Source: Paenibacillus thalictri (GTDB lineage Bacteria > Bacillota > Bacilli > Paenibacillales > NBRC-103111). Taken from it: a DNA stretch of 64,000 nt. The translations under genes and the position numbers were made by a program. The DNA lies in the NCBI RefSeq assembly GCF_004307995.1, contig NZ_SIRE01000013.1, positions 62,001 through 126,000 on the forward strand, written 5' to 3'. Below the pieces are notes generated by a model. That model made no database searches and was not told where the DNA came from. It saw only the letters and a list, made by a program, of their open reading frames with translations. Below, one piece after another: positions 1 to 8,632 of this stretch. Positions within the stretch are counted from its first letter, which is position 1. Every line of letters begins with the position of its first letter.

Positions 1-216
1 AACGTTGCTAAAGGCAAAGGGCTCACACTTGCATCTTATTATTCCGAGCCGAAGTTAAACCGGGCGGTAGGAGACAGCGGGACGGATATTCGCTGCGATC
101 TGCATCCAAGATGGAATCGTACCGGCACGGGGATCAGCTTCGATTCGATGCACGAAGGTCAGCGGCATATTTACGATATGGATTTGCGGCAGGCGATGAG
201 CGACTTGTTGATTTAG
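1..216 (+). CDS. C-terminal end of a beta-propeller (PD40/oligogalacturonate-lyase-like) protein, partial
   Basis: An open frame enters from the left edge and ends at the TAG at 214-216, giving the last 71 residues of a protein. The visible part contains DLHPRWNRTGTGISFDS followed by HEGQRHIYDMDL, the form of a WD40/PD40 propeller blade: a histidine-proline-arginine-tryptophan turn, a strand ending in FDS, then a HEG turn. Proteins ending this way in Paenibacillus relatives are usually annotated as PD40-domain or oligogalacturonate-lyase-like proteins and often sit near pectin-degradation genes. Substrate and catalytic residues cannot be judged because the N-terminal part lies outside the window. 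Confidence 0.55.
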   Translation, partial: NVAKGKGLTLASYYSEPKLNRAVGDSGTDIRCDLHPRWNRTGTGISFDSMHEGQRHIYDMDLRQAMSDLLI

Positions 217-320
217 GCAGCTAGCGGCATGTTTACCCTTTTCGGGTGGGAACGAGACGGCGGGTTAAAACACGTTACAGATCACTAGTATGCTTCGCAA
301 ATGTTTGGAAAAAGGAGGAG

Positions 321-410
321 GAAATTCTCGTCTGGAACCGGGACGGAAGTTCCGCCCACGAGGGAACACAGCAAATTTATTTGCTTGACGTTGCCGATTT
401 AACGAAATAA
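321..410 (+). pseudogene. Remnant of a second beta-propeller gene C-terminus
   Basis: Reading the frame that contains TGG at 333-335, the text is WNRDGSSAHEGTQQIYLLDV and then ADLTK with a stop at 408-410. This is the same blade ending as the gene at 1-216 (WNRTGTGISFDSMHEGQRHIYDMDL), but the strand residues between the DGS turn and the HEG turn are missing. There is no plausible start or fold upstream. I read it as the surviving tail of a lost paralogue. It contains no gene by itself. Confidence 0.5.
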
Positions 411-455
411 GTTTACTGCATTTGATATCGGTAAATATTGACATTACAGCTAATG

Positions 456-516
456 AAAAAAGCTTCGTTTACGACATCGGTTTGCCCCAACCCGACCGTA
501 AACGAAGCATTTTTTT
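456..516. terminator. Bidirectional rho-independent terminator
   Basis: A perfect 12-bp stem (462-473 with 497-508, arm GCTTCGTTTACG) is flanked by A6 on the left and T7 on the right. It can therefore end transcripts from both sides: the propeller genes on the plus strand and the secreted-protein gene at 558-1286 on the minus strand. Confidence 0.9.
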
Positions 517-557
517 GTTGTGTAGTGCGTGATTGAAACTTTCCAGAGTACTCCGGA

Positions 558-1286
558 TTATGGATTCACTTTCACCGAGAATCTGGCCGTATTTGTGTTG
601 TCAGAAAGCTCACCGAAAACAACCATTCCTGTATAAACTCCCGGCTTATTTAATTCTGCTTTGTGATCTGTAAATACGACCGGCTCCATCTCGCCGGCTT
701 CGGATATGTACACCAAGTCTGCCGCAGCGGCATCGCCATGAATCGTGACGGTTGCAGCACCTGCAACTGTATAAATCCAATCCTGAGTAGCTTCGTCGTA
801 AGCTTCGGAGCTTACATTTGAAACGGTAATAGACCCGCCTTGCTCCGTAACAAGCTGTTTTTCACCGGCTTCACTTCCCGCCGCCGCTTCCGCCGCTTCG
901 AAATACGTGAATTCCCAATCTTTCTCAACCGTATCGTAGGTCGTTGCATCTGTGAAGTAAGGGATATCGGCGAATGTAATTTCAACCGGCTTGCTTTCAC
1001 CCGGAGCCAAATGAACGGAAATTCCGCTAGCCGTCAATTCGTATTGCGCCTTATCTCCGGCATCGTTGGCCAATGTCAGGTCGATGACGACTTTGTTAAT
1101 CGTTTCAATGCTTTTATCCCCTGTATTGGTAGCTTCGCCTTTCAGCGTAAACACATTGTTCTCATCGTACAATACGCCTGTCGCTTTAAAATCCATCGAT
1201 GCATCCGCAAAAGCAACGGCAGATGTGCCAAAAATCGACATGCTCAATAATCCGGTTACAGCTAATTTTTTCACCATGTTTTTCAT
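558..1286 (-). CDS. Secreted protein of unknown function
   Basis: A 242-residue protein with a clear Sec signal peptide (positive MKNMVKK, hydrophobic stretch, cleavage near AVAFA-DAS at about residue 27). After it comes a beta-rich region of about 90 residues (ATGVLYDENNVFTLKGEATNTG) resembling the FxLYD-type extracellular beta-sandwich domains. An acidic linker with many Glu and Ala (about 130-145) and a second beta-rich part follow. No catalytic motif is visible. It diverges from the sensor kinase gene at 1506 across a region with an OmpR-type phased operator, so it is a likely target of that two-component system. Function is not recognised. GAG-rich sequence about 10 bases upstream supports the start. 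Confidence 0.75.
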   Translation of the reverse strand: MKNMVKKLAVTGLLSMSIFGTSAVAFADASMDFKATGVLYDENNVFTLKGEATNTGDKSIETINKVVIDLTLANDAGDKAQYELTASGISVHLAPGESKPVEITFADIPYFTDATTYDTVEKDWEFTYFEAAEAAAGSEAGEKQLVTEQGGSITVSNVSSEAYDEATQDWIYTVAGAATVTIHGDAAAADLVYISEAGEMEPVVFTDHKAELNKPGVYTGMVVFGELSDNTNTARFSVKVNP

Positions 1287-1350
1287 CTAAATTTCTCTCC
1301 CTTAAAATAATGTAGTTTTATTTGTTTCAACTTGAAGAGTAGCATAGCTT

Positions 1351-1398
1351 GTTTAAAACTGGTTTAAAAAATATTTCTATTTTAAACCTGTTTTAAAC
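1351..1398. promoter_or_regulatory. Phased octamer operator, probably for the OmpR-type regulator
   Basis: GTTTAAAA occurs at 1351-1358 and again at 1362-1369. The reverse complement TTTTAAAC occurs at 1380-1387 and 1391-1398. Each pair is spaced 11 bp start to start, the helical phasing typical of PhoB/PhoP/OmpR-family direct-repeat boxes. The two pairs together form an 18-bp inverted repeat with one mismatch. The site lies between the divergent genes 558-1286 and 1506-3617, the latter followed by an OmpR-family regulator. Confidence 0.6.
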
Positions 1399-1505
1399 TT
1401 GCCGGGTTATGGTGAAATCAAGCTATATTCTGTATTTCTGGTTCAACGTTCTTGTGATAATATTGTAATTATTGACAAAATTCGAGTTCAATCGAGGTGG
1501 ATGTA

Positions 1506-3617
1506 ATGCGGGCGTTGACGCTCTGGAGAATTGCGCTGCTGATCGCGCTATTTTGGGCGTTAACTCTAGTACAAGGAGCATATGCTCCGGCGGAAGCGCC
1601 GCAGGCGGCTCAGCAAGGCGTATTCGATGCGACAGGCTGGCATGCGGAGTGGGATGGAGAACTCCCGCTGGACGGCGAGTGGGAATTTTATTGGAACCAG
1701 CTGCTGGAGCCGGACCATTTTCAAAAGATACCCGTTTCCTCGAATTTCACATATGTGACCGTTCCCAAAGAATGGCACAGTTATACGCTGGATGGCCGGC
1801 CCCTTCCTTATTACGGGTATGCCACCTATCGGCTCCGGTTGAATTTGGGTTCCGAAGAGCTTCATAAACGTATGGCTTTATACATATCGGGAATTGATTC
1901 GGCTTACCGTCTTTGGATTAATGGAAGTTTGGCTTCATCAAACGGGACTGTCGGAACAAACAAGATCAGCACGATCCCAAGAAGTTACGCCCAAGTCGTC
2001 ACGTTTACTCCGGATCAGGGGGAAGTCGAGCTTGTACTGCAGGTTGCGGGCTTCGAGCAGCGTAAAGCTGGCGTATGGTCAAGCATCAGGCTTGGGAGCG
2101 AGCAGCACATTGTCAGTGAATGGGTCAAGCACATTACGTTGGAAATCGCCTTGGCGGCAAGTCTTGGGATCATGGGATTTTATCATCTTGTCATTTTCCT
2201 GTTCAGACAAAAGGACAGGTCGCCTTTATTTCTGGGCTTGCTTTGTTTGGCAATAGCCATACGTACGCTTTGCGTTGGCGAGGCACTGGTGTTTCAGCTT
2301 TTTCCGTTTATCAGCTGGGAATGTGGTACTAAAATGGAGTATCTCTGCGCTTTTCTTGGCATTGCTTTATTGGTGGCGCTTGCGTACTCTCAATATCCGC
2401 ATGAAATGAACCGAAGCTTGTACAAAACGGCTCTGGGGGGCAGTCTCTCCGGCGCACTTGTGGTGATCTTCACCTCATCCGAATTTTACACTCGCATCAT
2501 GCTTCCGATTCAGCTGTGGATTATGATCTGCTTTGGGTTCGTTGCTTTCGTGTACTTTTTCGCGCTGCTGAAAAGGAAGGAAGCCGCCGGGTTTAATTGC
2601 GGCGCAATATTCCTATTGGTCGCAGCCGGTGTTAACGACACGTTGTATTATAATCATGTCATTGCCACCGGGGATGTAACACCTTTCGCTTTGGTGGGGG
2701 CCCTGTTTATTCAAGCTTTTATTTTCTCGCGTAAATTTGCCCGTTCCTTCAAGCAAGAAGAGAATCTTTCCAGAGAACTTACGCTGGTCAACGAATCGTT
2801 GGAGGAAAAAATTAGAAAACGAACTTCGTTATTGTCTCAATCGGTATTCGAATTGCAGAAGGCCAACGATGAGCTTTCCCAATTGGAAACGTCCCGGCGC
2901 CAACTGATGTCCGGTATATCGCATGAGCTTGGCACCCCTCTTACGTCCATTCAAGGATATGTCAATGCGATGAAGGACGGAATTATCGATCCGGGAAATC
3001 CCAAATACTTGGATTTGATCTATGGAAAAACCGTATACCTAGACCGCATCATTGGCGATCTGGTGGAATTGTCCAAGCTGGAAGCCAGACAAATGGCGTT
3101 TCATTTTGAAACGCTTCCCGCGGAAGGTTATTTTCGATATATCTATGAAAAATATGAACCGGAATTTCAATCCGACGGCAAGATACTCGAGTGGCACAAT
3201 GTCCAGACAATTGAAGAAAACTTGCGCAAGGATGACCGTATCGTTGCATTTACCGGGGATCCTCTGCGGTTGGAACAGGTCGTCTCCAATCTGCTAACCA
3301 ATGCCAGAAAGTTTACAGAGCAAGGAGGGATCATCCGGATGGAACTGCATTACGAGCATGTGCCCGGTACGATCACTTTGCGGGTGGCCGACACTGGCGA
3401 GGGGATCTCGGAGGAGGATCTGCCGTTTGTGTTCGAGCAGTTTTATCGCGGCAAACAAGCCAAAAGGCAGCGAACCGCCGGGATGGGTCTAGGACTTGCT
3501 ATCGCTAAAGAAATCATCCAAGCGCATGGGGGAACCATTGGCGTGGAAAGCGCTCCGGGAAAAGGAAGCCTATTTTATTTCAAACTGCAGGCAGGTTATG
3601 AACTGTTTAATAGATAA
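1506..3617 (+). CDS. Membrane sensor histidine kinase, 7TM-DISM-like
   Basis: A 703-residue sensor kinase. Residues 1-25 form a signal-anchor, followed by an extracytoplasmic beta-rich domain (about 40-200, with DGEWEFYWNQLL and YATYRLRLNL motifs, as in the galactose-binding-like domains of 7TM-DISM receptors). About seven hydrophobic segments (215-410) follow, then a short coiled coil. The HisKA domain has phospho-acceptor His473 in SGISHELGTP, and the HATPase domain has its N box (NLLTNARKF), DTGEGIS and GMGLGLAIAKEI. The ATG at 1506 sits 5 bases after AGGTGG; an in-frame GTG at 1497 overlaps that ribosome site and is less likely. The response regulator follows 20 bases later, so the two are one operon. 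The ligand is not predictable, although carbohydrate is plausible from the sandwich domain. Confidence 0.88.
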   Translation: MRALTLWRIALLIALFWALTLVQGAYAPAEAPQAAQQGVFDATGWHAEWDGELPLDGEWEFYWNQLLEPDHFQKIPVSSNFTYVTVPKEWHSYTLDGRPLPYYGYATYRLRLNLGSEELHKRMALYISGIDSAYRLWINGSLASSNGTVGTNKISTIPRSYAQVVTFTPDQGEVELVLQVAGFEQRKAGVWSSIRLGSEQHIVSEWVKHITLEIALAASLGIMGFYHLVIFLFRQKDRSPLFLGLLCLAIAIRTLCVGEALVFQLFPFISWECGTKMEYLCAFLGIALLVALAYSQYPHEMNRSLYKTALGGSLSGALVVIFTSSEFYTRIMLPIQLWIMICFGFVAFVYFFALLKRKEAAGFNCGAIFLLVAAGVNDTLYYNHVIATGDVTPFALVGALFIQAFIFSRKFARSFKQEENLSRELTLVNESLEEKIRKRTSLLSQSVFELQKANDELSQLETSRRQLMSGISHELGTPLTSIQGYVNAMKDGIIDPGNPKYLDLIYGKTVYLDRIIGDLVELSKLEARQMAFHFETLPAEGYFRYIYEKYEPEFQSDGKILEWHNVQTIEENLRKDDRIVAFTGDPLRLEQVVSNLLTNARKFTEQGGIIRMELHYEHVPGTITLRVADTGEGISEEDLPFVFEQFYRGKQAKRQRTAGMGLGLAIAKEIIQAHGGTIGVESAPGKGSLFYFKLQAGYELFNR

Positions 3618-3637
3618 CGATGAAGAGGGGCTCATGT

Positions 3638-4345
3638 GTGGCGAGAGAACATATCCTGCTGGTCGAAGATGAAGAAGATATTCGCGAATTAGTGCAACTA
3701 TATTTGCTTAAGGAAGGATACCGGGTATCTGTAGCGGAGACGGGGGAACAGGCATTTGAGCTCGCCTTTAAGGAACGGTTTGATTTATATGTGCTGGACA
3801 TTATGCTTCCCGATGTGAGCGGCATGGAGTTATGCCAACGTATCCGCGCCCAATCCAATGCGATTATCCTCTTCCTTACGTGCAAAAGGGAAAGCGATGA
3901 TATCATCGCCGGTTTGGAAATCGGTGCAGACGATTATGTAATCAAACCGTTTAATCCCAAGCAGCTTGTCGCGCGAATCACAGGTCATCTCCGCCGTGCG
4001 AGCCTTGCCTCAGCTTCCGGCGCGGCTGTACGCAAAGATTGCCTTCCTTGGCGTTACGGGCGTCTCGAGATGGACTTCCGCAATTATGAATTAAAGGTCG
4101 ATGGAGTTGTTGTTCCTATGTACGTTAAGGAAAGGCAACTGCTTATGTTTTTTATCGAAAACCCAAACCAAGTGTTTAGTGTGGGACAACTATACGAACG
4201 TATTTGGGGATGGGACCGGGAAAGCGATGAACGTACGGTGATGGTGCATGTCAGCAATCTTCGCAAGAAAATTGAAGAGTATCCGGGAAATCCCCGTTAT
4301 TTGGTAACTGTGCGCGGATTTGGGTACAAATTTTGCGTGAAATAG
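3638..4345 (+). CDS. OmpR/PhoB-family response regulator
   Basis: A 235-residue response regulator. The receiver domain starts at HILLVEDEEDI with acidic pocket residues, phospho-acceptor Asp54 in LDIMLPDVSG, and the conserved Lys in VIKPF. The C-terminal half is a winged-helix OmpR-type DNA-binding domain (VKERQLLMFF, then ERTVMVHVSNLRKKIE and VRGFGYKF). The GTG at 3638 follows AGAGGGG by 7 bases and gives a standard receiver start. An in-frame ATG at 3620 would add six residues overlapping the ribosome site. It is the partner of the kinase ending at 3617. The phased octamers at 1351-1398 are its best candidate binding site, implying autoregulation. Confidence 0.9.
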   Translation: MAREHILLVEDEEDIRELVQLYLLKEGYRVSVAETGEQAFELAFKERFDLYVLDIMLPDVSGMELCQRIRAQSNAIILFLTCKRESDDIIAGLEIGADDYVIKPFNPKQLVARITGHLRRASLASASGAAVRKDCLPWRYGRLEMDFRNYELKVDGVVVPMYVKERQLLMFFIENPNQVFSVGQLYERIWGWDRESDERTVMVHVSNLRKKIEEYPGNPRYLVTVRGFGYKFCVK

Positions 4346-4394
4346 CTTCCTCAAGTGCAGCGGACATTTCTTGCACCTTGCCGAACAGACAATG

Positions 4395-4409
4395 GCTTGT
4401 GATACAAGC
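4395..4409. repeat. Short inverted repeat in the leader of the GH42 gene
   Basis: Arms GCTTGT and ACAAGC are separated by three bases. There is no T-run after it, so it is more likely an operator or simple hairpin than a terminator. The rest of the 222-base gap between 4345 and 4568 shows nothing else convincing. Confidence 0.3.
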
Positions 4410-4567
4410 TCTTCGATCCGTTAACTATAAATCAGCAAGACATAATTTGAACTGCGAATGAACGTTATAAAAAAATTGTCTGTTTCTTGCCTGACGCCAA
4501 TCCTTTATCTTAAACGTAGACGGCAAAACCTTATTCAGGTTAGCCGGATAACGGGAGGAGGTCCGGC

Positions 4568-6700
4568 ATGTCCAAGAAGAAGTTACAATTGCCTTATGGA
4601 GCGGTGTATTTCCGCAAATCCAATCCCCCTTCGGAGGATTGGGAGAGGGACTATCAGGTTGCTCGGGAGGATGGCATCAACATATTTCGCCATTGGTTCA
4701 TGTGGGGGGCGATTGAGACGGCACCCGGCGAATATGATTGGTCCGATTATGATCGTCAGATGGACCTTGCGGCGGAGAATAACATCCAGACCATCATTGC
4801 TGAATTTGTGGCATCAGTTCCGGAATGGGCCGTTTCCCGTTACGCACATGGGCTTACGGTTGATGCAAACGGTTCCAAGGCCGTGTCGATGATGGGCGTG
4901 AGTACGAGCACGGGCGGGTTTAACCATGGCGGCGTTTTATGCTTGGATTGCGATGAGGTCAGGGAAGCCGCCGGAGCGTTTTTAAGGGCGCTGTCTGCCA
5001 GGTATAAGGATCATCCGGCCATGCTGGGATATGATGTGTGGAATGAGTGCAACTATTCGCCGACAGCTTGTTATTGCGAACATACCAAGGCCAAATTCAG
5101 ACGATGGCTGGAGTGCAAATACGGCACGCTGCAACAGCTTGGCCGCGCTTGGCACCGGTACAGCTATTCCGCGTGGGATCAGGTTCAGCCTCCCGTGCAA
5201 ATTGCGCCTTACCCCGAATGCATCGACTGGTTGAAATTTAAAAAGGAAAATTATTACGAGCAGATGCAATGGAGAATCGATACGATCCGCAGCGTCGATC
5301 CCGATAACCTGATGACCGCTCACGGCGTGGCCGGGGCGATGACCCATATGGCCGCGGGCGGCGCCGACGATTGGCTGGCTGCGTCCAAGGTTGACTTGTA
5401 CGGCTTTACCTGGGTGCAATCCCGCAAAGGAAACGAGCCGTGGAAGCAATGGCACGCAGTCGATCTTGTGCGATCCGCTTCGCGCGGGAAGCCGTTCTGG
5501 CATGCGGAGATGCAGGGCGGACCGCTTTGGCTGCAGCCGCAGGTGATCGGCCGGGATAAACAAGACGGGCGGGTGACGGAACCCGAGGACATCCGGGTGT
5601 GGAACATGATTTCACTTGCCGGGGGAGCCAGAGGTTTGCTTAATCCCCGATGGCGGCCTCTGCTTGACGGCCCGTTATTCGGGGCGTTCGGATCGTACGG
5701 GTTGGACGGTTCACGAACGGCACGTTCGCAGATGGGAAGCTCAATTGCCAAGTGGGCGAATGAACCCGAACAAGAGCCCTTATTCCGGGCCAACCCTGTG
5801 AAGGGGGAAATCGGCATCCTCGTTGTGCCGGATGCACAGGAGTTTGATTATTTATTGCGCCAGAGCGGCGGCAATATTGCGTTCTACGGCAGCAGTTTGT
5901 TGTATTCCGAAGCGATGTGGGGCGCTTACCGCGGCTTTTTCGATAACAACATTCAGGCGGATTGGGCGCATATCGACGATCTGGATAAATATGAAATCGT
6001 TTATTTCCCTTATCCGATCATGTTTACTTCGGAGCAAGCCAAACGGCTGGCCGCTTGGGTAGAGCGCGGCGGCACGTTGATCAGTGAAGGCTGCCCCGGT
6101 TACTTCGGGGATCGCGGCAGAGCGGGGACGATGCAGCCTAACCATGGATTGCACCGCGTATTTGGCGCCCGCGAAAGCGAAGTGGAGTTTATGCCGGATA
6201 TTGGCGAGCGAATCAGCCTTCAACTGGACGGATTGTCCGTTCAGGGGGGAGGTTACTTGCAGGCCTATGAATTGGACGGCGGAACTGCGCGCGGCTGGTA
6301 CGACGACGGCCGGTTGGCCGTCGTAGAAAATCGGTATAGCAAAGGACGGACGATTTTGATCGGAACACATCCTTCCATTGGATATTATCGAAGCGGGACG
6401 GAGAACAACCGCCGTTTGTTCGCCGATTTATTTGATTGGACCGGCGCAAGCCGTCATGTGCGGACGTCCAATGCCTCCATCCAGGTTCGGCTGCACGAAG
6501 GAGCAGGAACATGTTATGTGTGGCTGGTCAATCCCGGGCGAACCGCGCAGGAAACAAACGTGCAGCTGGCATCGGGCTGGGGCCAAATGAAGCCGGGGAA
6601 GCTATTATGGGGCGATGCCGAAGTAAACATCAACGAGAGCGGGTTTTCGGCGGTTATTCCAGCCCGCGATGCGCTGATTTTTGAAATGGAAACCTCATGA
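4568..6700 (+). CDS. Beta-galactosidase, glycoside hydrolase family 42
   Basis: A 710-residue cytoplasmic GH42 enzyme (no signal peptide). The N-terminal TIM barrel has the family opening YGAVYFRKSNPPSEDWERD, the FRHWFMWGAIETAPGEYDW strand, the acid/base Glu160 in DVWNEC and the nucleophile Glu314 in FWHAEMQGG. The trimerisation domain lies at about 400-620 and a small C-terminal beta domain ends in LIFEME. GH42 enzymes hydrolyse beta-galactosides, commonly short galacto-oligosaccharides from pectin side chains, or arabinogalacto-oligosaccharides. GGGAGGAG just upstream supports the ATG. It stands alone between the two-component pair and YesM/YesN pair 1, with its own terminator. Confidence 0.9.
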   Translation: MSKKKLQLPYGAVYFRKSNPPSEDWERDYQVAREDGINIFRHWFMWGAIETAPGEYDWSDYDRQMDLAAENNIQTIIAEFVASVPEWAVSRYAHGLTVDANGSKAVSMMGVSTSTGGFNHGGVLCLDCDEVREAAGAFLRALSARYKDHPAMLGYDVWNECNYSPTACYCEHTKAKFRRWLECKYGTLQQLGRAWHRYSYSAWDQVQPPVQIAPYPECIDWLKFKKENYYEQMQWRIDTIRSVDPDNLMTAHGVAGAMTHMAAGGADDWLAASKVDLYGFTWVQSRKGNEPWKQWHAVDLVRSASRGKPFWHAEMQGGPLWLQPQVIGRDKQDGRVTEPEDIRVWNMISLAGGARGLLNPRWRPLLDGPLFGAFGSYGLDGSRTARSQMGSSIAKWANEPEQEPLFRANPVKGEIGILVVPDAQEFDYLLRQSGGNIAFYGSSLLYSEAMWGAYRGFFDNNIQADWAHIDDLDKYEIVYFPYPIMFTSEQAKRLAAWVERGGTLISEGCPGYFGDRGRAGTMQPNHGLHRVFGARESEVEFMPDIGERISLQLDGLSVQGGGYLQAYELDGGTARGWYDDGRLAVVENRYSKGRTILIGTHPSIGYYRSGTENNRRLFADLFDWTGASRHVRTSNASIQVRLHEGAGTCYVWLVNPGRTAQETNVQLASGWGQMKPGKLLWGDAEVNINESGFSAVIPARDALIFEMETS

Positions 6701-6720
6701 ACCATATGATAAAATGAATG

Positions 6721-6750
6721 CCAGCCTGCCTTGGGCTGGTTTTTCTTTTT
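6721..6750 (+). terminator. Rho-independent terminator after the GH42 gene
   Basis: Stem CCAGCC (6721-6726) with GGCTGG (6734-6739) is followed by a T-rich run. It lies 20 bases after the GH42 stop. Confidence 0.85.
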
Positions 6751-6880
6751 TACTCGCGAACGGTTAATATGTTTCCATGTATGTTAATTTAATTGCATAT
6801 GCCGGCGAACAAATACATTTTACAATAAGATCAGCGGCTTTAGGTTTAATGACATGGTCACATGGGAGAGGGGAACAAAT

Positions 6881-8632
6881 TTGGCGTTTCTGAAAATGAA
6901 TACGTTCAGCAAGGTTATCATCTTGGTCGCCTGTTTGCTGGCTCCGACGATTTTGCTCTACAGTTATTCGTATCAGGTCAGTGTCAATGTCGTGCGTAAA
7001 ACGGTCGAAAACGGCAACGACAACCGGCTTACATTTGTAATGAGCCAGATGGAGATGATGATTGACCAATTGACGAAGTTTCCGGTTACCGTAAGCCGCG
7101 ATTACAGCATTAAGCAGTATTTTGACGGACGTAATGCGGGAGATCCGCTTGCCTTGCTGCAGAAACAGCTGCATATCGCGGATACGCTGAATATTCAGAC
7201 GGCCACCAGCGGCTGGAACAACGAAATTATTTTATATTTGACGGATTCCGAAGAGGTATTATCCCATGATTATTCAGCCAAATTCGATAACAACTACTTG
7301 CAGGACGCTCAGTCGAAGCTGTGGCAGCATCGCAGCTCGTTGGTATACGGGATGTACCAGACGTATTTTTCCCGGCTGTTTCCCACCGACATCCCCAACT
7401 TGCTCGTAGAGGTCCGGTTTGCGGATGCGAATATTAAAAATATGCTCAGTACCCTGAAGCTCGACAGCCAGCGGGAACCGTTTCTGTATATGGCCGGCGG
7501 AGGGGAACCGATCATCAATTATACAGCGAACCGGACGCTGGTCAATTCGGTAATCGAGCAGCTCGATCAGCAGCAGCTTGGGTACACCGGCAGCTTGAAT
7601 CTTACGCTGCAGAAAGAAAGATATATCGTCAACTACATCCGCGCAACTAGTTTGGGCTGGTATTTGGTGGATGTTGTTCCGATGGAAAGCATATTTTCCC
7701 CTATCCGGACAAGCCGGAATCTGTTCTACACCTCCGTTGCATTGCTGATGGCGTTAAGTATCCTGGCTACCTTCCTGCTGTACCGCAATGTGCAGAAACC
7801 GATCCAATTGCTGGTGCGCGGCGTGCAGCGCATCAAGCAAGGGCAGTATTCTTCGCGGCTGCAGAAGCTGCCTAACAACGAGTTTGACTTTTTGTTTATC
7901 AGTTTTAACGAAATGGCGGAGCAGGTTCAGGAGCTGATCGAGAAAGTGTATAAAGAAAACTTGCGATCGCGGGAGGCGACCTTGAAGCATTTGCAATCGC
8001 AAATCAATCCGCATTTTCTGTATAATTGCCTTTCTTACATTAAAAGTATGGCCAAGCTGCGCGAACACGAAGCGATCATTGCTATGGCACTGAATTTGGG
8101 CCAATACTACCGGTACACTACAAGGCTCGAGAAATCGATGACCCGGCTCAGCGATGAGATCAAGCTGGTGGACAACTATTTAAAAATTCAAATGCTGCGT
8201 ATCCAGCGTTTCGAAATTGAGATGGATATTCCGGCGCCGATGCTGGAGCTTATGATTCCGCGGCTCATCATTCAACCGTTGGTCGAAAATGCGGTGATTC
8301 ACGGCGTGGAGAACTGTCTGGAGTACGGCAAAATCAACATAAAAGGACTGTCGTCCGGCGGGCTTCACCGGATTGTGGTGGAAGATACGGGGAAAGGCAT
8401 GACGGAAGAAAAGATTCGCGAGCTGGAGCGAAAAATAGCGCAGCAGCTCGACGAGGAGATGGGCTGCGGTTTGTGGAACATTCACCAGCGGCTGGTTCAT
8501 TTTTATGGAGGCCGTTCGGGGCTGTTATTCTCGCGTTCCCCGCTCGGCGGACTGCGGGTCGAACTGGTATGGGAAGAAGCACAAACGTTAGAGAGAGAAG
8601 GGGATGGAAATGTTTCAACTCCTCATCGTTGA
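6881..8632 (+). CDS. YesM/LytS-type sensor histidine kinase, pair 1
   Basis: A 583-residue kinase: TM segment near residues 12-30, a long extracytoplasmic sensor domain, a second TM near 285-305 (FYTSVALLMALSILATFLLYR), a HAMP linker, then a His_kinase domain with His378 in QSQINPHFLYN and an HATPase domain (VENAVIHGVEN, DTGKGM, GCGLWNIHQRL). The TTG at 6881 follows GAGAGGGG by 7 bases. The nearest in-frame ATG (6896) is 22 bases from that ribosome site, and an ATG at 6854 lies upstream of it. The response regulator gene overlaps its end by 23 bases. Such pairs usually sense an extracellular sugar and activate the adjacent importer, here the CUT1 genes at 10486-13596. Confidence 0.88.
   Translation: MAFLKMNTFSKVIILVACLLAPTILLYSYSYQVSVNVVRKTVENGNDNRLTFVMSQMEMMIDQLTKFPVTVSRDYSIKQYFDGRNAGDPLALLQKQLHIADTLNIQTATSGWNNEIILYLTDSEEVLSHDYSAKFDNNYLQDAQSKLWQHRSSLVYGMYQTYFSRLFPTDIPNLLVEVRFADANIKNMLSTLKLDSQREPFLYMAGGGEPIINYTANRTLVNSVIEQLDQQQLGYTGSLNLTLQKERYIVNYIRATSLGWYLVDVVPMESIFSPIRTSRNLFYTSVALLMALSILATFLLYRNVQKPIQLLVRGVQRIKQGQYSSRLQKLPNNEFDFLFISFNEMAEQVQELIEKVYKENLRSREATLKHLQSQINPHFLYNCLSYIKSMAKLREHEAIIAMALNLGQYYRYTTRLEKSMTRLSDEIKLVDNYLKIQMLRIQRFEIEMDIPAPMLELMIPRLIIQPLVENAVIHGVENCLEYGKINIKGLSSGGLHRIVVEDTGKGMTEEKIRELERKIAQQLDEEMGCGLWNIHQRLVHFYGGRSGLLFSRSPLGGLRVELVWEEAQTLEREGDGNVSTPHR

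Noticed and set aside
840..1250. 136-residue plus-strand open frame opposite the secreted-protein gene
   Set aside because: It is an antisense shadow of 558-1286, with no ribosome site and Cys/Arg-rich composition unlike real proteins here.
5320..5817. 165-residue minus-strand open frame inside the GH42 gene
   Set aside because: Shadow of a strongly supported gene; no start signal and no family features.
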